Positions 15,198-22,244 of a stretch of 22,244 bases of DNA are shown here, in pieces. The translations under genes were made by a program, and so were the position numbers. The stretch covers positions 1-22,244 of the forward strand of contig NZ_JNYZ01000063.1 in assembly GCF_000717335.1 (NCBI RefSeq). Reading direction: 5' to 3'. The stretch comes from Amycolatopsis jejuensis. Lineage in GTDB: Bacteria > Actinomycetota > Actinomycetes > Mycobacteriales > Pseudonocardiaceae. The notes under the pieces were generated by a model. That model was not told where the DNA came from and ran no database searches. It worked only from the letters and a program-made list of their open reading frames with translations. Numbering within the stretch: position 1 is the stretch's first letter; each line of letters opens with the position of its first letter.

Positions 15198-15210
15198 GTC
15201 CACAGTGGAC
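15198..15210. repeat. Palindrome GTCCACAGTGGAC, copy 5 (intergenic)
   Basis: Perfect 13-base copy of the dispersed palindrome in the intergenic region between the divergent P450 and ATPase genes, the only copy here outside coding sequence. Confidence 0.7.
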
Positions 15211-15302
15211 GGGACGTCACCCGGCCAGGTGACAGGCCGCCGCCGCGCACCGGAAATTGTCGGACCCCGCGGACACAATGATCCGGCCTGCGTGACCGGG
15301 CG

Positions 15303-15342
15303 GTCGCGTCCGGTGAAAGGACGCGACGGGCACGCGGGTGCC
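15303..15342 (+). promoter_or_regulatory. Two adjacent hairpins in the leader of the large ATPase gene
   Basis: GTCGCGTCC-GGTGAAA-GGACGCGAC (15303-15327) forms a perfect nine-base-pair stem with a seven-base loop. One base later, GGCAC-GCGG-GTGCC (15329-15342) forms a five-pair stem. Both lie before the ribosome binding site AAAGGGAGGA (about 15362-15372) of the ATPase gene. No U-run follows, so a classical terminator is unlikely. The second stem is followed directly by CATGAG, a possible alternative start at 15343. The structures are seen; a regulatory role is inferred. Confidence 0.5.
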
Positions 15343-15378
15343 ATGAGAAGCTCGGCATCGGAAAGGGAGGAACCGGAC

Positions 15379-18300
15379 ATGACTGCGGCGCTGATCGGGC
15401 GGGCACACCCCGCCGCGACCCTGCGTGCGCAGCTTTCGCGCGCCATCGCCAGCCACGGCGGCCTCATCCTGGTCACCGGCGAGGCGGGAATCGGCAAAAC
15501 CACGCTGGTCAGCGCGCTGGCCGACGATGCCCGGGAGGCCGGTGCGCTCGTGCTCACCGGCACCTGCTGGGAGTCCGGGGCCGCGCCCGGGTACTGGCCG
15601 TGGGTCCAAGTCATGCGCGCGCTGCGCCGGGAAGCGCCGCACGAGTGGGCCCGTTCCCCGGCGCTGTCCGCATTACTCGGCGAGGAACCCCCTGCGGACG
15701 ACGGGTTCCGCCTGCCCGACGCCGTCACCAGCGCGTTGGTCACGGTGTCCCAGGAGCGGCCTGTCGTCGTGGTCCTCGACGACCTGCATTGGGCCGACCC
15801 GGCGTCGCTGCGGCTGCTCGAATTCGCGGCCCGGCACACGTGGTTCGAACGGCTGCTGCTCATCGGCACGTACCGCGACGTGGAGGTCGACGCACCCGGC
15901 CATCCCCTGCACCCGCTGGTGCTGCCGCTCGTCGCCAAGGCCACCACGATCACGCTCACCGGCCTCGACGAGGCAGGGGTCGCCGAGCTGATGAACCGCA
16001 CGGTGGGCGCGGATCCCGGCGCGGAGCTCGCCACCGACGTACACCGGCGCACCGGCGGCAACCCCTTCTTCGTGGAGCAGACCGCACGGTTGTGGCGCAG
16101 CGGCAGCACGGTGTCCGCGGTCGCGCCCGGGGTCGCCGATGCGTTGCAGCGACGGCTTTCCCTGCTTCCCGAGCAGGTTGCCGACCTCCTCATGCACGCC
16201 GCCGTGCTCGGCCGCGAGTTCTCGCTGCAGTTGCTGGCCGCCACGGCCGGAGCGCCAGCCGCGCAGGTCGACCATCTGCTGAGCCGGGCCGTCGCCGCCC
16301 GGCTGGTGCGGGCGCTGGGCGATGGCCGGTTCACCTTCGCGCATGATCTGGTGCGGGAGTCGCGGTATGCCGAGCTGGCGCCGGAGAAAGCCCGGCAGCG
16401 GCACGCAGCGGTGGTCCACGCGGGTGAACACGCCCCGGCGCTCATCGGGGTCGCCGAACGGGCCCGGCATGCGTACCTGGCGGGCCCGGATCTGGAGCCC
16501 CGGGAGGTCGTCCGGCTCCTGCTCGCCGCGGCAGCGGACGCCAGCGCGCGGCTGGCCAGCGAGGAGTCGATCACGCACCTGCGGCGGGCACGGGAACGCG
16601 CCGGGGAAGAGCGCAGCCGGGCAGTGGTGGCGCTGGAACTCGGCACGGCGTTGTGGCGGTCCGGCGAAAAAGACGAGGCGTGGGAACTGTGTTCGGAGGC
16701 GGTCGCGGTCGCACGCGCTCTAGGCAACCCGAACCTCATCGCCCGCGCCGCCCTCACCCTGGCACGACTCGACCCGAGCGGCCCACGGCACGGATTCGTC
16801 GCCGACCTGCTGCGGGAAGCGCACGCGAAGTTGTGCGGAGGCGGCGAATCCCTGTCCCTCGACCGCATCACCTTGGAGCTCACAGCCCGAGCCACGATGC
16901 TCGCCCGCGACGACGAGGACGACCACGCGCTCACCTTCACGTTGTGGGCAAGGCACGACGCAATCTGGGGCCTCGGCAGCGGCGCCGAACGCGAGCGGCT
17001 CACCGACGAGCTGTCGGCCGTCGCGCGACGCACCGGTGACCGGGAGAACGAGTTCTTCGCGTCGTCGCTCAAGTGGGTCGCGCTGCTGGAACAGGGAGAT
17101 CCGCGATACCTGGAACAGTTCCGCGCATTCCAGACGATCGCCGACGAGGGGCTGCCCGCTGCGAAGGTGGGGGAAGCAGTCGACCGCAGCATCATCAGCG
17201 CCCTGCGCGGCCGGTTCGCCGAAGCCGAGGCAGCGCTGGCGGAAGTCCTCGAGTCCGCCGCTTTGTTCGGCGACAACGGCGATTTCGGTTATCTGCCAGA
17301 CCAGTTGCGGTGGAGCGCATTGATGCTGCAGGGCCGCTTCACCGAGGCAGCCAACCTGCCCGCACGCATGACCGACGCCGGGTTCCCCCATCCGGCCTTG
17401 CTGCGCACCCTGGCCGCCGCCCATGCCAGCGACGTCGCCGCAACGAGGCATGAGCTGGCCGAAGCAGTGGCGGAAGGTCCGTACTCCCGCACCTTCACGC
17501 CTCTCTGGCTCCGCTGCCAGGTACAGGCAGCTGCGGTACTTTCGGACGTCCCCGCAGCGGAACGCTTGCTACGCAAGCTTTCCCCACACGCCGGCGAATG
17601 GCTGGTGTCGCTGTACGGCTGCGATCTAGGCGGCCCGGTCGACCTGTGGACCGGCCTGCTGCACCAAACCTTGGGAGAACACGACAAGGCAGCCGAGAGA
17701 CTAACCGCCGCCGCGCGCTCCGCGGACCGCCTCCGCGCCCGCCCGTGGGCAGTAGAGGCACGCAGCCACCTGGCGAGGGTCATGCTGGAACTGGGCGACA
17801 TGGACCGCGCAGGAACGCTGTCCAAGACTGCCGCAGCTGATGCAGAGGAGCTAGGCATGCACCACATCCCGGCCCGCCTGCAGCCGGTACTTTCCCTGGT
17901 CCGTGCGGCTTCCTCAGCACCTTCAACGCCCTCACCCCCGTCCGCCCTCGCTCCCCCTTCCACCCCGGCTTCTCCTTCCGCCCTCTCAGTCCCTTCCGCC
18001 CTCTCGGCCCCTTCCGCCCTCTCGGCCCCTTCCGCCCTCTCGGCCCCTTCCAGCCCCTCGGGCCCTTCCACCCCCTCGGGCCCTTCCGCCCTCTCGGGCC
18101 CTTCCACCCCCTTGGCCCCTTCCATTCCCTCCACCTTCTCGGCCCATCCCGCGGCGCCAGCTCCTCCCACCTCCGGCGCGACCTCCACCCCCGCCTCAGC
18201 CTTGGCCCCGTCCGCCCCCTCAGCCGCACCTCCTCCGTTACCGGCCAACGAATTCCGCCGCACAGACGCAGTCTGGACCCTCCGCTACTCCGGCCGCGAA

Positions 18301-18783
18301 ACCCGCATGCCGGACGCAAAAGGTTTGCGAGACTTGAACTTCCTCCTGAGCCGCCCAGGCCGAGAAATCCCCGCAGTCCAGCTGCTTTCCCCCGAAAGCA
18401 CCGAACACCCCACCCCCACCTACAGCGGCGACCCCATCCTCGACGACACCGCAAAAGCCGCATACCGCCGCCGCCTGGACCAGCTGGACGAAGCAATAGA
18501 CGAAGCCACCACCCGAGGCGATGACACCCGCGCCGCCACCCTGGACACCGAACGCGCAGCCCTGCTCGACGAACTGCGCACGTCGACGGGCCTGTCCGGC
18601 CGCACCCGCCGCCTGGGCGACGAAACGGAACGAGCCCGCAAAGCAGTAACCGCCCGCATCCGCGACACGATCCGCAAACTCGCCAGCCTGCACCCAGAAC
18701 TCGCGGACCACCTCCAAGCGAGCGTCACCACTGGCTCGTCCTGCAGCTACCACCCGGAAACGCCCATCACCTGGCGCCTATGA
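15379..18783 (+). CDS. Large STAND/AAA ATPase with repeat linker and non-LuxR C-terminal domain
   Basis: A 1134-residue signalling ATPase of the MalT/AfsR-like STAND type. An N-terminal NTPase has Walker A GEAGIGKT (residues 34-41) and Walker B VVLDDLHWADP (131-141), followed by RRTGGNPFFVEQ and VLGREFSLQLL. A long helical, TPR-like middle runs to about residue 840. Residues 848-919 are twelve copies of a PSxxSx hexapeptide linker. From about 955 comes FRRTDAVWTLRYSGRETR, DAKGLRDLNFLLSRPGREI, a charged helix (KAAYRRRLDQLDEAIDEA) and CSYHPETPITW. This C-terminal domain recurs in actinobacterial ATPases in place of a LuxR HTH; its function is unknown to me. The ATG at 15379 has AAAGGGAGGA upstream. 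Leu99 and Leu954 are TTA codons, suggesting dependence on a bldA-type tRNA. The gene is divergent from the P450. Confidence 0.9.
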   Translation: MTAALIGRAHPAATLRAQLSRAIASHGGLILVTGEAGIGKTTLVSALADDAREAGALVLTGTCWESGAAPGYWPWVQVMRALRREAPHEWARSPALSALLGEEPPADDGFRLPDAVTSALVTVSQERPVVVVLDDLHWADPASLRLLEFAARHTWFERLLLIGTYRDVEVDAPGHPLHPLVLPLVAKATTITLTGLDEAGVAELMNRTVGADPGAELATDVHRRTGGNPFFVEQTARLWRSGSTVSAVAPGVADALQRRLSLLPEQVADLLMHAAVLGREFSLQLLAATAGAPAAQVDHLLSRAVAARLVRALGDGRFTFAHDLVRESRYAELAPEKARQRHAAVVHAGEHAPALIGVAERARHAYLAGPDLEPREVVRLLLAAAADASARLASEESITHLRRARERAGEERSRAVVALELGTALWRSGEKDEAWELCSEAVAVARALGNPNLIARAALTLARLDPSGPRHGFVADLLREAHAKLCGGGESLSLDRITLELTARATMLARDDEDDHALTFTLWARHDAIWGLGSGAERERLTDELSAVARRTGDRENEFFASSLKWVALLEQGDPRYLEQFRAFQTIADEGLPAAKVGEAVDRSIISALRGRFAEAEAALAEVLESAALFGDNGDFGYLPDQLRWSALMLQGRFTEAANLPARMTDAGFPHPALLRTLAAAHASDVAATRHELAEAVAEGPYSRTFTPLWLRCQVQAAAVLSDVPAAERLLRKLSPHAGEWLVSLYGCDLGGPVDLWTGLLHQTLGEHDKAAERLTAAARSADRLRARPWAVEARSHLARVMLELGDMDRAGTLSKTAAADAEELGMHHIPARLQPVLSLVRAASSAPSTPSPPSALAPPSTPASPSALSVPSALSAPSALSAPSALSAPSSPSGPSTPSGPSALSGPSTPLAPSIPSTFSAHPAAPAPPTSGATSTPASALAPSAPSAAPPPLPANEFRRTDAVWTLRYSGRETRMPDAKGLRDLNFLLSRPGREIPAVQLLSPESTEHPTPTYSGDPILDDTAKAAYRRRLDQLDEAIDEATTRGDDTRAATLDTERAALLDELRTSTGLSGRTRRLGDETERARKAVTARIRDTIRKLASLHPELADHLQASVTTGSSCSYHPETPITWRL
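17920..18135 (+). repeat. In-frame 18-base tandem repeat (12 units) in the ATPase gene
   Basis: Twelve consecutive 18-base units of consensus CCTTCCGCCCTCTCGGCC encode the hexapeptides PSTPSP, PSALAP, PSTPAS, PSALSV, three PSALSA, PSSPSG, PSTPSG, PSALSG, PSTPLA and PSIPST. The central units (17992-18045) are identical and the outer ones decayed, as in slippage-driven growth. It forms a flexible linker between the helical middle and the C-terminal domain. Confidence 0.92.
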
Positions 18784-18964
18784 CCGAACACCGCACCGCA
18801 AGATTCGACCACGCACCACGGTGCCCGCCCGCCAGGAGCACACCGGGAAGCCCGGACCCGGAGTCGGTCAGCTCGGCGGACCGAGCAGAAGGAGCACCTC
18901 GAAACGGAACCAGCCAGGCCCAAGCCACAACAGATCGATCCGGATACCGAGCAGACCACCGCAC

Positions 18965-19055
18965 GGCACCGGGCACCGGGCACCGGGCACCGGGCACCGG
19001 GCACCGGGCACCGGGCACCGGGCACCGGGCACCGGGCACCGGGCACCGGGCACCG
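18965..19055 (+). repeat. Heptanucleotide tandem array, GGCACCG x 13
   Basis: Thirteen perfect, uninterrupted copies of GGCACCG (91 bases), broken at 19058 by GGCCG. The lack of variation suggests recent expansion or very active slippage, so the copy number is likely to vary between strains. On the minus strand the unit reads CGGTGCC. Confidence 0.95.
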
Positions 19056-19121
19056 GGCCGAAATTGCGGGCGAGTGCACGCCGCCACGAACCGCCAGCCG
19101 GGAGTTGCCCGGGGCGGGAGT

Positions 19122-19174
19122 TGCCCGACGGGAGCAGGTCGGCTGGGGCTGCCCGACGGGAGCAGGTCGGCTGG
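19122..19174 (+). repeat. 25-base direct repeat, two copies, period 28
   Basis: The sequence TGCCCGACGGGAGCAGGTCG plus GCTGG occurs at 19122-19146 and 19150-19174, with a degenerate third copy just after. It is part of the repeat-rich intergenic region. Confidence 0.85.
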
Positions 19175-19345
19175 AGCAGCCTGGCTGGAGCGGGTCGGCA
19201 ACCCCCGGTCGGCGAGTGCACACGATGCACCCGGGTCATCGCAACCGGGGCAGCAACCCTGGTCGGTGCGAAGGCACACCACGTGCCCGGGTTGCCGCCC
19301 TTCCAGCGACAAGCGGGGCGGCGAGGGCACGCGGCGGACCCGGAT

Positions 19346-19421
19346 CACCCCCTCAACCGCCAACCCAGGCAGCGACCGCACACGACCCACCCCGGCCACC
19401 CCCTCAACCGCCAACCCAGGC
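19346..19421 (+). repeat. 25-base direct repeat, two copies, period 51
   Basis: CACCCCCTCAACCGCCAACC plus CAGGC occurs at 19346-19370 and 19397-19421. A longer near-repeat beginning GGCGAGGGC (19319 and 19422) overlaps it, so the segment looks like nested duplications. Confidence 0.85.
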
Positions 19422-19657
19422 GGCGAGGGCGCGCGGCGTGCCCGGATTACCGCCTCCTGGGATGGCAACCCTGGGGCGGTGGCACCGGGGCGGTGAGACG
19501 GCGCGACAACCCGGAGCAGTGAGCCCGACCGGCAGCCCGGTTCGGCGAGCTCAGCTCAGCCGGAGCGGCCCGCCGACACCGAGCCCGCGGACACCGGACC
19601 CGCCGGGACCGGCCCACGACGACGGCCGGGCCGCGCCCCCACCACCGGGGCCGAGGG

Positions 19658-20503
19658 TCACTTTCGGTTGTACAGCCGCATTGTCCAGGTGCCGAACACT
19701 GCGGTCAGGGCGGCTGCTGCGATGAGGGTCCACATGATTGCGCTGCCGTCCCACGCGCCGGACATCATCGAGCGGACCGCTGTCACCAGGTGGGTGATCG
19801 GGTTGGCCGTGACGAGTGTCTGGAGCCAGCCGGGCATGGTGGAGGGGTCCACGTAGATGTTGCTGAGGAACGTGAGCGGCATGATCACCATCATGCTCAC
19901 GCCCATCACCGACTTTTCCGAGCGAAGCAGCAACCCGAACATCGTCCACACCCACGACAGGCCGAACGAGAACACCAGCAGCAGCACCACTCCTGCCGCG
20001 ACGCCGCCTATTCCGCCGTCTGGGCGGAAGCCCAGGATCAGGCCCACGACCATGATCACGACCGACGCGATCAGGTAACGCAGCACATCCCCGAGCAGGT
20101 AGCCGACCATCGGGGCCGGGCGCCAGATCGGCAGGGTGCGGAAGCGGTCGAACACGCCCTTCGCGATGTCGGTGTTCACCGCGACGCCGGTGTACATCGT
20201 GATCATCACGACGCTCGACGCCAGGATGCCCGGCAGGAAGAACTGCAGGTACTGCGTGGGTGAGCCGGCCAGTGCACCGCCGAAAAGGTACGTGAACATC
20301 AACGTCATCATGATCGGGAATGCGGTGACGTCGAACAGCTGCTCGGGCACGTGCTTGATCTTCAGCACCGCGCGTCTGCCGAAGGTGAGCGAGGCGGACA
20401 GCGCGCTCGGCCGCGGCGGGCGTTCGGTGGCGACCAGTACCGCTGCGAGGTCCTCCGGTTTCGGGGCGGCGAGGTCGAGATCGGGTTCCTTGACGGTGGT
20501 CAC
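19658..20503 (-). CDS. ABC-2 type exporter permease (DrrB-like)
   Basis: A 281-residue integral membrane subunit of a drug or lipid exporter in the DrrAB family. A cytoplasmic N-terminus with a coupling helix ([17 protein letters not shown]) is followed by about six hydrophobic segments, including [31 protein letters not shown] and [23 protein letters not shown]-like [16 protein letters not shown] near the end is typical of ABC-2 permeases. The GTG at 20503 overlaps the ATPase stop as GTGA, so the two genes are coupled. It ends next to the repeat-rich region. The substrate is unknown. Confidence 0.93.
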   Translation of the reverse strand: MTTVKEPDLDLAAPKPEDLAAVLVATERPPRPSALSASLTFGRRAVLKIKHVPEQLFDVTAFPIMMTLMFTYLFGGALAGSPTQYLQFFLPGILASSVVMITMYTGVAVNTDIAKGVFDRFRTLPIWRPAPMVGYLLGDVLRYLIASVVIMVVGLILGFRPDGGIGGVAAGVVLLLVFSFGLSWVWTMFGLLLRSEKSVMGVSMMVIMPLTFLSNIYVDPSTMPGWLQTLVTANPITHLVTAVRSMMSGAWDGSAIMWTLIAAAALTAVFGTWTMRLYNRK

Positions 20504-21483
20504 GCCGCCTCCTCGGTAGCCGTGCGGTCGGTGAGGGCCAGGAAAACCTCGTCGAGGCTGGGCTGGCCGAGGGAGAACGTGTCGACGGTGATACCCGCCC
20601 TCGAGAGTTCCGCGAGGGCGCGCGAGGCGCGGTCGGCCGCGCCGTCGTGAGCCTCGGACGACAGCCGGGCGGTGAGCGCGACCGGGTCGGGTTCCAGCTG
20701 CACCGCGGCGGACAGCGTGCGTTCGAGGACCTCGGCCGCGGCCGGGCGCTGGCCGGCGTCCCGCAGTCGCAAGTGGACTGCGCCGACCCCGACCGATGCC
20801 TTCAGCTCCCCCTTCGTACCTTCCGCGATCACGCGGCCGTGGTCGATGACCGCGATCCGCGATGCCAGCTGGTCGGCCTCGTCGAGGTACTGCGTGGTGA
20901 GCAGCACGGTGGTGCCCTGCGCGACGATCGCGCGCACGATGTCCCACACCTGGTTGCGGCTGCGCGGGTCGAGACCGGTGGTCGGCTCGTCGAGGAACAG
21001 CAGGTCCGGGGTGTTCAGGATGCTCGCGGCGATGTCGAGCCGCCGGCGCATGCCGCCCGAGTAGTTCTTGACCTGCCGCCGCGCCGCTTCGGTGAGCCCG
21101 AACGCCGCGAGCAGCTGCGCGGCCCGGTCGCGCGCGGCCGCGTTGCGGTGCCCGAGCAACCGGCCCAGCAGCACCAGGTTCTCCTGTCCGCTGAGGTCCT
21201 CGTCGACCGACGCGTACTGCCCGGTGAGGCTCACCCGGCTGCGCACGGTGTCGGCCTCGCGCACCACGTCGTGGCCGAACACCCGCGCCTCACCGCCATC
21301 GGGCCGCGTGAGCGTGGCGAGCATGCGCACCGCGGTGGTCTTGCCCGCGCCGTTCGGCCCGAGCACGCCGTACACGGTGCCCGCGGGCACGACCAGGTCG
21401 ATCCCGTCGACCGCGCGGGTTTCGCCGAACACCTTGACGAGCCCGGACGTTTCGATCGCCGGTTCCCCGGCTGCGTGAGTCAT
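20500..21483 (-). CDS. ABC exporter ATP-binding subunit (DrrA-like)
   Basis: A 327-residue ATPase subunit powering the permease encoded just downstream. Motifs are Walker A GPNGAGKT (residues 42-49), the Q-loop at [15 protein letters not shown], signature YSGGM (141-145), Walker B LLFLDEP (161-167) and the H-loop region [12 protein letters not shown]. In the H-loop region Gln (TTQY) stands where DrrA relatives commonly have Thr-His or Gln. The C-terminal 80 residues with [16 protein letters not shown] are the DrrA-family extension. The ATG at 21483 lies 30 bases after the FMN reductase stop, so the three genes may be one operon. It may serve drug resistance or export of a metabolite. Confidence 0.95.
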   Translation of the reverse strand: MTHAAGEPAIETSGLVKVFGETRAVDGIDLVVPAGTVYGVLGPNGAGKTTAVRMLATLTRPDGGEARVFGHDVVREADTVRSRVSLTGQYASVDEDLSGQENLVLLGRLLGHRNAAARDRAAQLLAAFGLTEAARRQVKNYSGGMRRRLDIAASILNTPDLLFLDEPTTGLDPRSRNQVWDIVRAIVAQGTTVLLTTQYLDEADQLASRIAVIDHGRVIAEGTKGELKASVGVGAVHLRLRDAGQRPAAAEVLERTLSAAVQLEPDPVALTARLSSEAHDGAADRASRALAELSRAGITVDTFSLGQPSLDEVFLALTDRTATEEAA

Positions 21484-21513
21484 GGACGTTTCCTTCCCCT
21501 CAGTTCCCCTCAG

Positions 21514-22083
21514 TCATCCGCAGTACGGCCGCGCGCGACGGCCGTCGCGGAGCGCGAGCCCCCACCAGACCAGTTCGTCCAGCAGAGTCGTGACGGCATG
21601 GCCGGCTCCCTCGGCGTGCGGACCCGCGCCGAGATTGCCGCAGTCGTGCTCGAGCAGGTCCAGGCACACCGCGTCGCGCACTGTCGCGGTGTGCAGCTCG
21701 GTGAAGACATCGCGCAGATGCTCCACCGCGTAACGCCCGCCTGCGCGATAGCCGTAGGACACGAACCCGACCGGTTTGGCCCGCCACTCGGCATACGCGC
21801 AGTCGATCGCCTGCTTCAGCGAGGCCGGGAAGCTGCGGTTGTACTCGGGCGTGACCACGACATACGCCTCGGCCACCGCGATCCGTTTCGCGAACCCGGC
21901 CATGGCCGCCGTCGGCTCGGCCGGGTACCGCGCCGGGATCGCAAACGTCGCAAGGTCGAGCACGTCGAGTGCCAGCCCGCCGTGCCCGGCAGCACACTCG
22001 ACGAACCATCGGCCGACCTCGTCGCCGACCCGGCCTTCCCGGGTACTCGCGACGAGCACGGCCACCCGCAGCTCCTCGTCCAC
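21514..22083 (-). CDS. NADPH-dependent FMN reductase (flavodoxin-like)
   Basis: A 189-residue flavoprotein that reduces FMN or quinones with NAD(P)H. The phosphate-binding loop is VLVASTREGRVGDEV (residues 9-23), and the family motif is VVTPEYNRSFPASLKQAID (76-94), with the FMN-contacting GYRAGGR later. The GTG at 22083 begins VDEELRVAVLVAS; no strong ribosome binding site precedes it, so the leader may be very short. Only about 26 bases separate the start from the presumed end of an IS630-type element, so its native promoter has probably been displaced. It could form an operon with the downstream ABC exporter genes. Confidence 0.9.
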   Translation of the reverse strand: MDEELRVAVLVASTREGRVGDEVGRWFVECAAGHGGLALDVLDLATFAIPARYPAEPTAAMAGFAKRIAVAEAYVVVTPEYNRSFPASLKQAIDCAYAEWRAKPVGFVSYGYRAGGRYAVEHLRDVFTELHTATVRDAVCLDLLEHDCGNLGAGPHAEGAGHAVTTLLDELVWWGLALRDGRRARPYCG

Positions 22084-22108
22084 ACTGATAGGGCGCCAGA
22101 TGGGGTGC

Positions 22109-22244
22109 TAGTGCCGCGCCCCAGAAGGTTGGCGAGGTAATAGCCCCCTTCGGGCCGCTCATTTGCCACGCCTGGCACTCTGCCGGGTGGAGGTGGTGCC
22201 CGTGGCTCGTCAGCCCGAGGTGTTCGTGCACGAGTTAGAGCCCG
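22109..22244 (+). mobile_element. Left end of an IS630-family insertion sequence, cut by the window edge
   Basis: The right edge begins an IS630-type transposase reading frame preceded by about 90 non-coding bases. The family inserts at TA dinucleotides, and the TA at 22109-22110 before GTGCCGCGCCCC is a reasonable left boundary. The other end lies outside the window, so the inverted repeat could not be checked. The boundary is inferred. Confidence 0.45.
22202..22244 (+). CDS. IS630-family transposase, N-terminal fragment
   Basis: Only the first 14 codons are in the window: MARQPEVFVHELEP, read from a GTG at 22202. This matches the start of actinobacterial IS630 transposases, which typically begin MARPSEVFVREL. 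GGAGGTGG (22189-22196) lies five bases before the GTG, an excellent ribosome binding site. The leucine in HELEP is a TTA codon (22235-22237). The identification rests on a short match, so it is moderate in strength. Confidence 0.6.
   Translation, partial: MARQPEVFVHELEP

Larger units (their letters stand above)
18784..19657. other. Repeat-rich non-coding region between convergent ATPase and ABC permease genes
   Basis: An 874-base region between two 3' ends. A 238-codon open frame starts at 18780 (ATGA overlap with the ATPase stop). It is judged non-coding because it is built from repeats with periods of 7 and 28 that do not keep frame, and its composition is low in complexity. It holds the 13-copy heptamer array, a 25-base repeat at 19122 and 19150, a 25-base repeat at 19346 and 19397, and a 30-base near-repeat at 19319 and 19422. 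Confidence 0.6.

Noticed and set aside
15256..15279. ATTGT-N14-ACAAT dyad between P450 and ATPase genes
   Set aside because: The arms are only five bases and the spacing does not fit a promoter; recorded but too weak to call as a site.
18961..19060. CRISPR-like array
   Set aside because: The units are seven bases in direct tandem without spacers.
18780..19496. A 238-codon open frame starting with an ATGA overlap at the ATPase stop
   Set aside because: It is made of heptamers and period-28 repeats that do not preserve frame, has Gly/Pro/Arg/Ala low complexity, and has no domain. The open frame is explained by high GC.
20331..20344. CGAAC-AGCT-GCTCG in the permease gene as a LexA box
   Set aside because: One mismatch in a conserved half-site, and the position is internal to the gene.

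Overview
The window is high-GC actinobacterial DNA. The closest fit is a Pseudonocardiales genome of the Amycolatopsis type. The reasons are strong G/C bias at third codon positions, frequent GTG starts, GTGA/ATGA stop-start overlaps, a mycobacterial-style LigC plus LigD-like polymerase pair, and a CGAACnnnnGTTCG LexA-type operator. The genus is an inference; there is no rRNA in the window. No tRNA, rRNA or CRISPR array was seen.

Left part (1-5343). The window opens inside dnaE (minus strand, its 3' part off the left edge), with an unusual N-terminus. Next come a flavodoxin-fold protein, a CobW/COG0523 metal-chaperone GTPase, a small Cys-containing unknown, a vapBC toxin-antitoxin pair whose toxin carries a single-base frameshift, and a polD1-ligC DNA-repair operon.

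Middle part (5344-13190). A decayed trypsin-like secreted protease overlaps the 3' end of a DUF1015 gene. It is followed by a DHA2-type drug exporter, an OhrR/MarR-type regulator with a flavin-dependent (LLM) oxidoreductase, a small membrane protein (DUF5313-like) plus an RluA-type pseudouridine synthase, and a small exported protein divergent from an ArsR/HTH_20 regulator. Last is an AlkB-type 2OG-Fe(II) dioxygenase with a LexA box just upstream.

Right part (13191-22244). A cytochrome P450 and a very large STAND/AAA ATPase are divergently transcribed from a 255-bp intergenic region that holds strong hairpins. The ATPase has a 12-fold hexapeptide linker, two TTA codons and a C-terminal domain that is not a LuxR helix-turn-helix. 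The pair is bracketed by two repeat-rich non-coding stretches, each containing a heptanucleotide array. After these come a DrrAB-type ABC exporter and an NADPH-dependent FMN reductase, which may form one operon. An IS630-family element begins just upstream of the reductase and runs off the right edge.

Across the window, a short palindrome of consensus GTCCACWGTGGAC occurs five times, in genes as well as between them. That is far more than base composition predicts. Three repair functions (ligC/polD1, the SOS-boxed alkB, and dnaE) lie in one window, but no Ku gene is visible.
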